Assembly (NCBI GenBank): GCA_002435585.1
Contig: DJDY01000120.1
Span: forward strand, 496-6,988
From: Lachnospira sp. UBA5912
Lineage (GTDB): Bacteria > Bacillota > Clostridia > Lachnospirales > Lachnospiraceae
Direction: 5' to 3'
DNA: 6,493 nt
Numbering within the stretch: the first letter of the stretch is position 1; the number at the start of each line of letters is the position of its first letter. Shown here piece by piece: positions 1-5,683 of this stretch. The notes beneath the pieces are model-generated. The model did not search any database and was not told where the DNA came from. It saw only the letters and a program-made list of their open reading frames with translations. The position numbers and the translations under genes are program-made.

Positions 1-135
1 ATCAACTGGACAACAGCGATAGTTGACTATAATGGTGCTAAGTTCTATGTACAGAATGGTATGGTAGACTGGGATTATACGGGTACTGTTGATTATAATG
101 TTAATACATACTATGTAATTAATGGTATAGCATAA
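1..135 (+). CDS. C-terminal tail of a repeat-bearing surface-type protein (5' end outside window)
   Basis: Frame 1 is open from the left edge to a TAA at 133-135, giving 44 residues. The tail holds two related units: VDYNGAKFYVQNG, then after WDYTGT the unit VDYNVNTYYVING, and it ends in IA. This pattern of aromatic residues, a YNG/YN turn and a terminal NG resembles the short C-terminal repeats (cell-wall or choline-binding-like, WYYxxNGxVD type) common on secreted proteins of Lachnospiraceae. The likely role of such repeats is attachment to the cell envelope, but the effector domain lies outside the window, so the protein's activity cannot be named. The gene is followed by a strong intrinsic terminator and is therefore transcriptionally separate from the purine genes. 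The open frame is certain; the family assignment is an inference from a short tail. Confidence 0.7.
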   Translation: MNWTTAIVDYNGAKFYVQNGMVDWDYTGTVDYNVNTYYVINGIA

Positions 136-160
136 AAATAATATATAACTAATATTCAAT

Positions 161-212
161 AAAGCAGGAAAAAGATTTCGTTTATGAAATTCATTTTTCC
201 TGCTTTTGTTTT
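161..212 (+). terminator. Intrinsic terminator after the surface-protein gene, probably bidirectional
   Basis: Perfect 13-bp inverted repeat: AAAGCAGGAAAAA (161-173) with TTTTTCCTGCTTT (194-206). The loop can extend the stem through ATTTC (175-179) with GAAAT (186-190). On the plus strand the stem is followed by the T-rich run TGTTTTA. On the minus strand it would be followed by TATTGAATATT. It lies 26 nt past the stop at 133-135 and insulates the purine block from the upstream gene. Confidence 0.88.
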
Positions 213-222
213 ATGCTTATTC

Positions 223-251
223 TTGACGATATATGTAAAACAAAGTAAAAT
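223..251 (+). promoter_or_regulatory. Candidate sigma-A promoter for the purE block
   Basis: TTGACG (223-228, 5 of 6 to TTGACA), a 17-nt spacer, then TAAAAT (246-251, 5 of 6 to TATAAT). It sits just downstream of the terminator and is the best-matching promoter seen on the plus strand ahead of purE. Transcription would start near 258, giving an untranslated leader of roughly 170 nt. A perfect TATAAT at 333-338 is an alternative -10, but I see no credible -35 for it. Confidence 0.55.
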
Positions 252-257
252 ATTATA

Positions 258-430
258 TGTATTGTTTAGTTTTATCTGTGTAATCTTTGAAATATATGGA
301 TTATTATACAATTATGTGATTTAAAGAATACATATAATGCTATTTGTCAGATAATATCAGCAATACGTAATTTAATATTATTATTTTAATGTGATAGTTA
401 CATTTCTATCAGAATGGGAGGAAGTTAAAC
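258..430 (+). other. AT-rich purE leader with small inverted repeats
   Basis: This stretch lies between the predicted transcription start and purE. It holds ATAATAT (351-357) with ATATTAT (375-381), and TGATAG (392-397) with CTATCA (406-411) around an 8-nt loop. The second hairpin ends only 4 nt before the ribosome site GGGAGG (416-421), which is 9 nt from the purE ATG. I do not see the conserved core of a purine, ZTP, glycine or tetrahydrofolate riboswitch, nor a pair of B. subtilis-type PurR boxes. The longest open stretch is about 11 codons, so no small gene is proposed. Confidence 0.4.
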
Positions 431-931
431 ATGGCTTTAGTAGGAATAGTTATGGGTAGCGATTCTGATATGCCTGTTATGGCTAAGGCTGCAGACATAT
501 TAGACAAGTTAGGTGTATCTTATGAGATGACAATTATCTCAGCACACAGGGAACCAGATGTTTTCTTTGAATATGCTAGGACAGCAGAGGAAAAAGGGTT
601 CAAGGTAATCATAGCAGGTGCAGGAATGGCAGCACATTTGCCAGGAATGTGTGCAGCTATATTCCCTATGCCAGTCATAGGAATTCCTATGCATACAACT
701 TCTCTTGGTGGTAGAGATTCATTATATTCAATAGTACAGATGCCAACAGGTATTCCAGTTGCAACAGTTGCTATTAATGGTGGTGCCAATGCAGGTATAC
801 TTGCAGCTAAGATTCTTGCAACATCAGATGAGAAGCTTCTTGAAAGACTTAAGAATTACACTAAGGAATTAAAGGAAAGCGTACAGGCTAAGGATGCAAG
901 ACTTCAGGAAGTTGGTTATAAGAACTACTAA
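431..931 (+). CDS. purE: N5-carboxyaminoimidazole ribonucleotide mutase, class I PurE
   Basis: Cytosolic enzyme that isomerises N5-CAIR to CAIR in de novo purine synthesis. The 166 residues are the normal size for a stand-alone PurE. Visible motifs are GSDSD (9-13) for phosphate and ribose binding, SAHREP (37-42) with the catalytic His39, and AGAGMAAHLPGM (62-73). The last is the AHLPG signature of class I rather than the SNALSG of class II AIR carboxylases. SLYSIVQMPTGIPVATVAI and the GGANA helix follow. Two positions differ from the commonest bacterial forms: SAHRTP reads SAHREP and AGAGGAAH reads AGAGMAAH. The start has GGGAGG (416-421) 9 nt upstream. Class I enzymes usually work with PurK, which is not in this window. 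It is the first gene of the block, 239 nt ahead of purM. Confidence 0.96.
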   Translation: MALVGIVMGSDSDMPVMAKAADILDKLGVSYEMTIISAHREPDVFFEYARTAEEKGFKVIIAGAGMAAHLPGMCAAIFPMPVIGIPMHTTSLGGRDSLYSIVQMPTGIPVATVAINGGANAGILAAKILATSDEKLLERLKNYTKELKESVQAKDARLQEVGYKNY

Positions 932-960
932 TAAAGGATTATGATTATATAGAGGTTAAC

Positions 961-1046
961 GGGTGTTTAAGAATTGCGTGAATTGAGAAGCAAAGGAATA
1001 ATTTTCATAAACATCCTGTGAATAGTAACATTCACTTTTAACACTC
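961..1046 (+). repeat. Imperfect foldback containing copy 1 of a shared 24-nt element
   Basis: GGGTGTT (961-967) pairs with AACACTC (1040-1046), allowing one G-T wobble. After one mismatch, AAG (969-971) faces TTT (1036-1038). Then, past a 6-nt bulge AATTGC, GTGAAT (978-983) pairs with ATTCAC (1030-1035). A second GTGAAT (1018-1023) can form a competing perfect 6-bp hairpin with the same ATTCAC around a 6-nt loop. Positions 962-985 match 2836-2859 in the purN-purD spacer at 20 of 24 bases. No T tract follows, so this is not an ordinary terminator. Confidence 0.5.
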
Positions 1047-1077
1047 ACTTTATATTATATGACTGATTATAAGAATA

Positions 1078-1140
1078 TAATCTGCAGGATATTGTTGATG
1101 AAAAATATATAGCATTAAACAGATTACATCACATATCCTG
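1078..1140 (+). promoter_or_regulatory. Two interleaved inverted repeats upstream of purM (candidate structured leader)
   Basis: TAATCTG (1078-1084) is complementary to CAGATTA (1120-1126). The immediately adjacent CAGGATAT (1085-1092) is complementary to ATATCCTG (1133-1140). The order A-B-A'-B' means the two stems either form a pseudoknot-type fold or exclude each other. The element ends 19 nt before the purM ribosome site GGAGG (1160-1164). It matches no riboswitch class that I recognise, and chance pairing in AT-rich DNA is not excluded. Confidence 0.35.
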
Positions 1141-1170
1141 ACAGATATAGTACAAAAACGGAGGACAACG

Positions 1171-2196
1171 ATGGATTACAAGAACGCAGGTGTTGATATT
1201 GAAGCAGGTTACAAGTCAGTAGAGTTAATGAAGGATGCAGTTAAGTCTACCTTCAGACCAGAAGTATTAGGAGGAATCGGTGGTTTCTCAGGTGCATTTT
1301 CACTTGAAAAGATTAAGCAGATGGAAGACCCTGTACTTCTTTCAGGAACAGATGGTTGTGGTACTAAGGTTAAGTTAGCATTTATTATGGATAAGCATGA
1401 TACTATCGGTATTGATGCAGTTGCTATGTGTGTTAATGACGTTGTATGTGCAGGAGGAGAGCCTCTTTTCTTCCTTGACTATATTGCATGTGGCAAGAAT
1501 TATCCTGAAAAGATTGCTACAATCGTTGGTGGTGTTGCAGAAGGCTGCCGTCAGTCAGAATGTGCGCTTATCGGTGGTGAAACAGCAGAACATCCAGGAC
1601 TTATGCCAGTTGATGAGTATGATGTTGCCGGCTTTGCAGTAGGTGTAGTAGATAGAAAGGATCTTATAACAGGTCAGGATATAAAGCCAGGTGATACACT
1701 TATTGGTATAGCATCAAGTGGTGTCCACTCTAATGGTTTCTCACTTGTAAGAAGCGTATTTACAATCACAGAGGAATCACTTAATACATACTATGACTCA
1801 CTTGGAAAAACACTTGGAGAAGCTTTACTTGCTCCAACTAAGATATATGTTAAGACTATGAAGTCTATCAAGAATGCAGGAGTACGTGTTAAGGGCTGCA
1901 GCCATATAACAGGTGGCGGTTTCTATGAGAATATTCCAAGAATGCTCCCAGACGGTGTAAGAGCTGTTGTTAAGAAGGACAGTTATGAAGTACCACCTAT
2001 CTTTAAGATGTTACAGACAGATGGAGAGATAGAAGAACACATGATGTATAATACATTTAATATGGGTATTGGTCTTGTACTTGCCATTAATCCTAAGGAT
2101 GTCGATACAACTATGGAAGCTATTAAGGCAGCAGGTGAAACACCTTATGTAATCGGCAGCGTTGAAGCAGGTGAGAAGGGAGTTACTTTATGCTAA
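1171..2196 (+). CDS. purM: Phosphoribosylformylglycinamidine cyclo-ligase (AIR synthetase)
   Basis: Cytosolic ATP-dependent enzyme that closes the imidazole ring, converting FGAM to AIR in step 5 of purine synthesis. The 341 residues match the usual length of about 340-350. It begins with the typical [16 protein letters not shown]. It then shows [15 protein letters not shown] for the nucleotide-binding region, [25 protein letters not shown], and [39 protein letters not shown] and [13 protein letters not shown] follow in the C-terminal half. These are the conserved blocks of the PurM/PurL/HypE superfamily, in PurM order. The start is fixed by GGAGG (1160-1164), 6 nt upstream of the ATG. Its last 7 nt overlap purN, and it carries the purN ribosome site. 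No truncation or missing motif is apparent. Confidence 0.97.
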   Translation: MDYKNAGVDIEAGYKSVELMKDAVKSTFRPEVLGGIGGFSGAFSLEKIKQMEDPVLLSGTDGCGTKVKLAFIMDKHDTIGIDAVAMCVNDVVCAGGEPLFFLDYIACGKNYPEKIATIVGGVAEGCRQSECALIGGETAEHPGLMPVDEYDVAGFAVGVVDRKDLITGQDIKPGDTLIGIASSGVHSNGFSLVRSVFTITEESLNTYYDSLGKTLGEALLAPTKIYVKTMKSIKNAGVRVKGCSHITGGGFYENIPRMLPDGVRAVVKKDSYEVPPIFKMLQTDGEIEEHMMYNTFNMGIGLVLAINPKDVDTTMEAIKAAGETPYVIGSVEAGEKGVTLC

Positions 2197-2786
2197 GAGT
2201 AGCGGTTATGGTATCCGGAGGCGGTACTAACCTTCAGGCTATTATTGATGGTGTAAAGAATGGCACTATTACTAATACAGAAATAGTTGCTGTTATAAGT
2301 AATAATGCTGGTGCGTATGCACTTACAAGAGCTAAGGATAACGGGATACCTGCTTACTGTGTATCTCCTAAAGATTATGCGACAAGGGATGAGTTTAATA
2401 AGGCACTTTTAGATAAGGTTAATTCACTTAATGTGGACCTTGTTGTGCTTGCTGGATTTCTTGTTAAGATTCCAGAGGAGATGGTTCATCAGTATAGTCA
2501 TAGAATTATTAATATTCACCCATCACTTATACCTTCTTTCTGTGGAGTTGGTTTCTATGGACTTCATGTACATGAGGCAGCGCTTGCCAAAGGAGTTAAG
2601 GTAACAGGTGCAACAGTACATTATGTTGATGAAGGTATGGATACAGGTGAGATTATATTCCAGAAGGCTGTTGATGTCCTTGATGATGATACACCAGAAA
2701 CTCTTCAGAGAAGAGTTATGGAACAGGCAGAGTGGAAGTTACTTCCTGCTGCCATTAACAAGATTGCAAATGAGCATGGTAACTAA
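2190..2786 (+). CDS. purN: Phosphoribosylglycinamide formyltransferase (10-formyl-THF dependent)
   Basis: Transfers a formyl group from 10-formyltetrahydrofolate to GAR, giving FGAR (step 3 of purine synthesis). The 198 residues suit the monofunctional PurN family. Visible are [10 protein letters not shown] (9-18) for substrate phosphate, and the catalytic triad equivalent to E. coli N106/H108/D144: Asn108 and His110 in [10 protein letters not shown], and Asp151 in DEGMDTG. Between the HPS loop and LHVHEAAL lies CGVGFYG where E. coli has PG, so the sequence carries a 5-residue insertion; the spacing from His to Asp grows accordingly. The ATG lies inside the purM end (ATGCTAA), with GGGAG (2178-2182) 7 nt upstream within purM, implying translational coupling. 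It is followed by a 244-nt spacer before purD. Confidence 0.96.
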   Translation: MLRVAVMVSGGGTNLQAIIDGVKNGTITNTEIVAVISNNAGAYALTRAKDNGIPAYCVSPKDYATRDEFNKALLDKVNSLNVDLVVLAGFLVKIPEEMVHQYSHRIINIHPSLIPSFCGVGFYGLHVHEAALAKGVKVTGATVHYVDEGMDTGEIIFQKAVDVLDDDTPETLQRRVMEQAEWKLLPAAINKIANEHGN

Positions 2787-2797
2787 TATGATTATTA

Positions 2798-2825
2798 ATA
2801 AAATGTCGTGACTAAGTCATTTTAT
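2798..2825 (+). repeat. Hairpin 11 nt past the purN stop
   Basis: ATAAAATG (2798-2805) is perfectly complementary to CATTTTAT (2818-2825) around a 12-nt loop. The stem is AT-rich and has no following T tract, so it is at best a weak terminator or a 3'-end stabilising element for the purM-purN message. Confidence 0.4.
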
Positions 2826-2835
2826 GCAAGTTTGA

Positions 2836-2859
2836 GGTGTTTGAGTATTGCGCGGATTG
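2836..2859 (+). repeat. Copy 2 of the 24-nt element shared by two purine spacers
   Basis: Matches 962-985 with four substitutions (A/G, A/T, T/C and A/G at element positions 8, 11, 18 and 20). Its core is GGTGTTTGAG followed by TATTGCGCGGATTG. Here it is framed by ATGCAA (2824-2829) and TTGCAT (2857-2862), a 6-bp inverted pair not present around copy 1. It may be a dispersed, non-coding repeat of the genome; only two copies are visible in this window. Confidence 0.5.
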
Positions 2860-2866
2860 CATAACA

Positions 2867-2892
2867 ATGTAGTAATGCTATGTAGTAATGCT
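2867..2892 (+). repeat. Perfect 13-nt tandem duplication
   Basis: ATGTAGTAATGCT occurs at 2867-2879 and again directly at 2880-2892 with no mismatch. It lies in non-coding DNA between purN and purD and is probably a recent slippage duplication. Confidence 0.85.
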
Positions 2893-2907
2893 GATACATC
2901 AGTGAGT

Positions 2908-2926
2908 GGCAGAATTTACTTCTGCC
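2908..2926 (+). repeat. Compact hairpin in the purN-purD spacer
   Basis: GGCAGAA (2908-2914) and TTCTGCC (2920-2926) form a perfect 7-bp stem with a 5-nt loop, TTTAC. It is followed by CCTTATTATTTAAA, which is AT-rich but not a true T tract. This could be a weak terminator or attenuator ahead of purD, or an RNA-stability element. Confidence 0.5.
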
Positions 2927-2960
2927 CCTTATTATTTAAATACATATTAAGAGATTAAGA

Positions 2961-2995
2961 GATTGCCGGCATTAGAATTAATAATGCTGGCAATC
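2961..2995 (+). promoter_or_regulatory. Long inverted repeat abutting a candidate -10 of purD
   Basis: GATTGCCGGCATTA (2961-2974) pairs with TAATGCTGGCAATC (2982-2995) over 14 positions, with one G-T wobble and a 7-nt loop. It ends 3 nt before a perfect TATAAT (2999-3004) and 22 nt before the purD ribosome site. It could be an operator palindrome across a promoter spacer, or an RNA hairpin in the purD leader. No -35 hexamer with good spacing is visible, so a purD promoter here is only tentative. Confidence 0.5.
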
Positions 2996-3030
2996 GGGTA
3001 TAATTAGTACGAAAACTGGAGGAATAACAG

Positions 3031-4305
3031 ATGAAGGTTTTAGTTGTAGGAAGCGGTGGACGTGAACATGCAATATGCTGGAAGATAAGCCAGAGTCCTA
3101 AGGTTGATAAGATATACTGCGCGCCAGGTAACGCTGGTATAGCAGAGGTCGCAGAATGTGTAGATATAAAGGCAATGGAGTTTGATAAGCTCGTTGCATT
3201 TGCAAAGGATAATGCTATTGACTTAACAGTTGTTGGTATGGATGATCCACTTGTAGGTGGTATAGTGGATGTGTTTGAGGCAGAGGGCTTAAGAGTATTT
3301 GGACCAAGAAAGAATGCAGCTATACTCGAGGGTTCTAAGGCATTTTCTAAGAACCTTATGAAAAAGTATAACATTCCAACAGCAGCATATGAAACATTTA
3401 CATCTGCTGATGAAGCTAAGAAGTATCTTGAGACAGCCAAGTATCCTATAGTACTTAAGGCAGATGGACTTGCACTTGGAAAAGGTGTTCTTATCTGTGA
3501 AGATAAGGAAACAGCACTTGCAGGAGTAGATGAGCTTATGCTTGATAAGAAGTTCGGTTCTGCAGGTAACACTATTGTTATTGAAGAGTTTATGACAGGA
3601 CGTGAAGTATCTGTACTTTCTTTTGTAGATGGTAACACAATAAAGATTATGTCATCAGCGCAGGATCATAAGAGAGCTAAGGATGGTGATCAGGGACTTA
3701 ACACAGGTGGTATGGGTAACTTTTCACCATCACCATTCTATACAAAGGAAGTTGACGAATTCTGCAAGAAGCATATATATCAGGCAACAGTTGATGCCAT
3801 GAAGGCTGAAGGAAGACCATTTAAGGGAGTTATATTCTTTGGACTTATGCTTACACCAGACGGACCTAAGGTTCTTGAATATAACGCAAGATTTGGCGAT
3901 CCAGAGGCACAGGTAGTACTTCCAAGAATGGAGAATGATATTATAGATGTATTTGAAGCATGTATAGATGGAACACTTGATAAAGTAGACCTTAAGTTTG
4001 CTGATAATGCATGCGTATGTGTAGTACTTGCATCTGACGGATATCCTCTTGAATATAAGAAGGGATTCGAGATAACTGGTATGGAGAACTTCAAGAATAA
4101 TGATGGATATTTCTTATTCCATGCTGGCACTAAGTTTAATGAAGAGGGCAAGGTGGTAACTAACGGAGGACGAGTTCTTGGAGTTACAGCACTTGGAGCC
4201 AACTTAAAGGAAGCACGTGCCAATGCATATAAAGCTACTGAATGGGTAGACTTTGCTAACAAGTATATGCGCCATGATATAGGCAGATCTATAGATGAGG
4301 CATAG
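3031..4305 (+). CDS. purD: Phosphoribosylamine-glycine ligase (GAR synthetase)
   Basis: ATP-grasp enzyme that joins glycine to 5-phosphoribosylamine, giving GAR in step 2 of purine synthesis. The 424 residues are the standard length. The N domain opens with VLVVGSGGREHA (3-14). FGPRKNAAILEGSKAFSKNLM (90-110) leads into the ATP-grasp fold, with VLKADGLALGKGV (141-153) for ATP and IEEFMTGREVSVL (184-196). QDHKRAKDGDQGLNTGGMG (211-229) follows, then the metal- and ATP-site segment KVLEYNARFGDPEAQ (280-294). The C-terminal domain includes VVLASDGYP and VTNGGRVLGVTA. In the segment usually read VGPExPLVxG this protein has VGMDDPLVGG (68-77). The start has GGAGG (3018-3022) 8 nt upstream. The neighbouring hisS-like gene begins 25 nt after the stop. 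Confidence 0.97.
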   Translation: MKVLVVGSGGREHAICWKISQSPKVDKIYCAPGNAGIAEVAECVDIKAMEFDKLVAFAKDNAIDLTVVGMDDPLVGGIVDVFEAEGLRVFGPRKNAAILEGSKAFSKNLMKKYNIPTAAYETFTSADEAKKYLETAKYPIVLKADGLALGKGVLICEDKETALAGVDELMLDKKFGSAGNTIVIEEFMTGREVSVLSFVDGNTIKIMSSAQDHKRAKDGDQGLNTGGMGNFSPSPFYTKEVDEFCKKHIYQATVDAMKAEGRPFKGVIFFGLMLTPDGPKVLEYNARFGDPEAQVVLPRMENDIIDVFEACIDGTLDKVDLKFADNACVCVVLASDGYPLEYKKGFEITGMENFKNNDGYFLFHAGTKFNEEGKVVTNGGRVLGVTALGANLKEARANAYKATEWVDFANKYMRHDIGRSIDEA

Positions 4306-4315
4306 TGAGTTAAAT

Positions 4316-4320
4316 GGAGG
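4316..4320 (+). promoter_or_regulatory. Ribosome site that sets the hisS start at 4331
   Basis: GGAGG lies 10 nt before the ATG at 4331. An in-frame ATG at 4295 would add 12 residues, overlap purD and have no comparable ribosome site. The protein family also begins close to the KGTND motif, which favours 4331. Confidence 0.8.
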
Positions 4321-4330
4321 TAACAACTAT

Positions 4331-5593
4331 ATGAAGATTACATCAGTAAAGGGTACAAACGATTATCTTCCAAACGAAGTTGAGATAAGAGATTATCTTC
4401 AGAATGAAATATTAAAAGTATATGTGGCTAATGGTTTTGAACATATAACAACTCCTGTTATAGAAGATATAGAGAACCTTGATAAGAGTGATGGTGGAGA
4501 GAATCTTAATCTTATATTTAAGATTATGAAAAGAGGGGATAAGCTTGATAAAGCACTTGCAAGCGGAGTTACATCTGAAAATGAGAATGTGCTTGCAGAT
4601 ATGGGCTTAAGATATGACCTCACACTCCCTCTTAGCAGATATTTTGCTAACAATAAAGATAAGCTTACGCTTCCTATGAAATGTATACAGATGGATAGAG
4701 TGTACAGAGCAGAGCGCCCACAGAAGGGAAGGCTTCGTGAGTTCGTACAGTGTGATATAGATATTATTGGTTCTGATTCAAGAGACTCAGAGGTTGAACT
4801 TATTCTTACAACAACAAGAGCACTTAAGGCTATTGGTATGAAGAATTTCAAGGTTAAGGTTAACGACAGGAGATTACTTCGTGCATTTCTTATGGATTGT
4901 GGATTTGAAGAAGAACAGCTTGACAGTGTGTGCATAACCTTCGATAAGATGGACAAAGTAGGACTTGATGGTGTAAGAAAAGAGCTTGAAGAAAAAGAGT
5001 TTGCTAAAGAGGCTGTTGACAAGTTCACAGATTTCTTATCAGGTGTTGATAATCCACAGCAGATAACACTTGAATCTGTTAAGAATATTCTTGTCGATAA
5101 GGCACCGGCAGAAAGTCTTGAATATATCATGAATTCTGTTGATGCATTATGCAACGGAGAGTTTGATGTTGTGTTTGACCTTTCACTTGTAAGAGGACAG
5201 GGATATTACACAGGTACGGTGTTTGAAGTGGAAAGTATAGATTTCAAAGGTGCTATAGCAGGCGGTGGAAGATACGATAACCTTATAGGCAAGTTCTTAG
5301 GACAGCAGGTGAGTGCAGTTGGATTCTCTATAGGCTTTGAGCGAATATTCTCAATACTTATGGAGCATGGAGTTGATCTTCCAAACAAGGGTAACAAGAT
5401 AGCTGTTATGTATGATGACGGCGACCTTGCCAGCGCGTATAGAATAGCGGAGAAATACAGGGCAGAAGGAAAGATCTGTTCATTATATATAAAGCCTAAG
5501 AAGATGGGTAAGTTCTTATCAAAGCTTCAGGAAAGAGGCTATGCTGGATTTATCAATGTAAGCAATGGCGATGAAATATCTGATTTTGAGTAA
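4331..5593 (+). CDS. hisS: Histidyl-tRNA synthetase-like protein
   Basis: Class II aminoacyl-tRNA synthetase fold; the expected role is charging tRNA-His in the cytosol. From the chosen start it is 420 residues. It shows VKGTNDYLP (6-14), LRYDLTLPLSRY (93-104), motif 2 as YRAERPQKGRLREF (125-138) followed by QCDIDIIG (140-147), the histidine-binding RGQGYYTGTVFE (288-299), GGGRYD (311-316) and motif 3 AVGFSIGFER (329-338). The QCDxDIxG form resembles archaeal/eukaryotic and some clostridial HisRS rather than E. coli. The C-terminal region after residue 355 is only about 65 residues, shorter than the usual anticodon-binding domain of roughly 90-100. The alternative is a HisZ-type regulatory subunit of ATP phosphoribosyltransferase, but the retained arginine motif 2 and RGxxYYTG favour a synthetase. 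It follows purD by 25 nt and probably shares its transcript. No T-box leader is present. Confidence 0.82.
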   Translation: MKITSVKGTNDYLPNEVEIRDYLQNEILKVYVANGFEHITTPVIEDIENLDKSDGGENLNLIFKIMKRGDKLDKALASGVTSENENVLADMGLRYDLTLPLSRYFANNKDKLTLPMKCIQMDRVYRAERPQKGRLREFVQCDIDIIGSDSRDSEVELILTTTRALKAIGMKNFKVKVNDRRLLRAFLMDCGFEEEQLDSVCITFDKMDKVGLDGVRKELEEKEFAKEAVDKFTDFLSGVDNPQQITLESVKNILVDKAPAESLEYIMNSVDALCNGEFDVVFDLSLVRGQGYYTGTVFEVESIDFKGAIAGGGRYDNLIGKFLGQQVSAVGFSIGFERIFSILMEHGVDLPNKGNKIAVMYDDGDLASAYRIAEKYRAEGKICSLYIKPKKMGKFLSKLQERGYAGFINVSNGDEISDFE

Positions 5594-5609
5594 ATATAAC
5601 CAAAGTGAA

Positions 5610-5672
5610 AACAGTATATTAATAAGTGCATGTTAGAATAAGATAGTAGCGTGGAAATGTGCTGATACTGTT
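5610..5672 (+). repeat. Spaced 8-bp inverted repeat after hisS
   Basis: AACAGTAT (5610-5617) is perfectly complementary to ATACTGTT (5665-5672), with 47 nt between. It lies between the hisS stop (5591-5593) and the larger hairpin at 5684-5728. It may help shape the 3' end of the purine transcript, or may be chance. Confidence 0.3.
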
Positions 5673-5683
5673 GTCATAGAATA

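Larger units (their letters stand above)
932..1170 (+). other. 239-nt purE-purM spacer rich in inverted repeats
   Basis: There is no open frame of note here. The spacer holds a foldback (961-1046), a nested hairpin (1018-1035) and two interleaved inverted repeats (1078-1140), each described separately. A perfect -10 hexamer TATAAT lies at 1076-1081, but no good -35 stands 16-18 nt before it; TTAACA at 1038-1043 is too far upstream. An internal promoter for purM is therefore possible but unsupported. No intrinsic terminator with a T tract is seen, so read-through from purE is expected. Confidence 0.5.
2787..3030 (+). other. 244-nt purN-purD spacer with hairpins and a tandem repeat
   Basis: No gene is seen; the longest ATG-started frame after purN is 7 codons. 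The spacer holds an AT-rich hairpin just after purN (2798-2825), copy 2 of the shared 24-nt element (2836-2859), a 13-nt tandem duplication (2867-2892) and two stronger hairpins (2908-2926 and 2961-2995). A perfect TATAAT lies at 2999-3004, before the purD ribosome site GGAGG (3018-3022). None of the hairpins is followed by a clear T tract. Confidence 0.5.

Noticed and set aside
258..430. Purine (guanine/adenine) or ZTP riboswitch ahead of purE
   Set aside because: The conserved core sequences of these classes could not be found in the leader; only AT-rich short stems are present.
136..430. Insertion sequence or attachment site at the left junction
   Set aside because: No transposase fragment, no terminal inverted repeats with target duplication and no tRNA gene are visible; the only strong palindrome is the terminator.
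1000..1014. CodY-box-like sequence AATTTTCATAAACAT
   Set aside because: It matches the CodY consensus at 12 of 15 positions, which is not rare in AT-rich spacers, and there is no second site or other support.
932..1170. Remnant of a deleted purine gene between purE and purM
   Set aside because: No frame in this spacer gives purine-enzyme-like residues, and it is dominated by inverted repeats.
1397..1642. Plus-strand shadow frames inside purM, and at 2608-2811 across the purN end
   Set aside because: Out of frame with strongly conserved enzymes, no recognisable domains, and no independent ribosome site of note.
2955..3638. Long minus-strand open frame (227 codons) opposite purD, with similar ones at 3780-4262 and 4399-5154
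   Set aside because: They lie entirely or almost entirely opposite well-supported plus-strand genes, have Ser/Pro/Thr-rich low-information products, and have no ribosome site. They arise from the codon bias of the real genes.
4295..4330. Upstream ATG for the hisS-like gene
   Set aside because: It would overlap purD and add 12 residues without a ribosome site. The ATG at 4331 has GGAGG 10 nt upstream and starts where the family starts.
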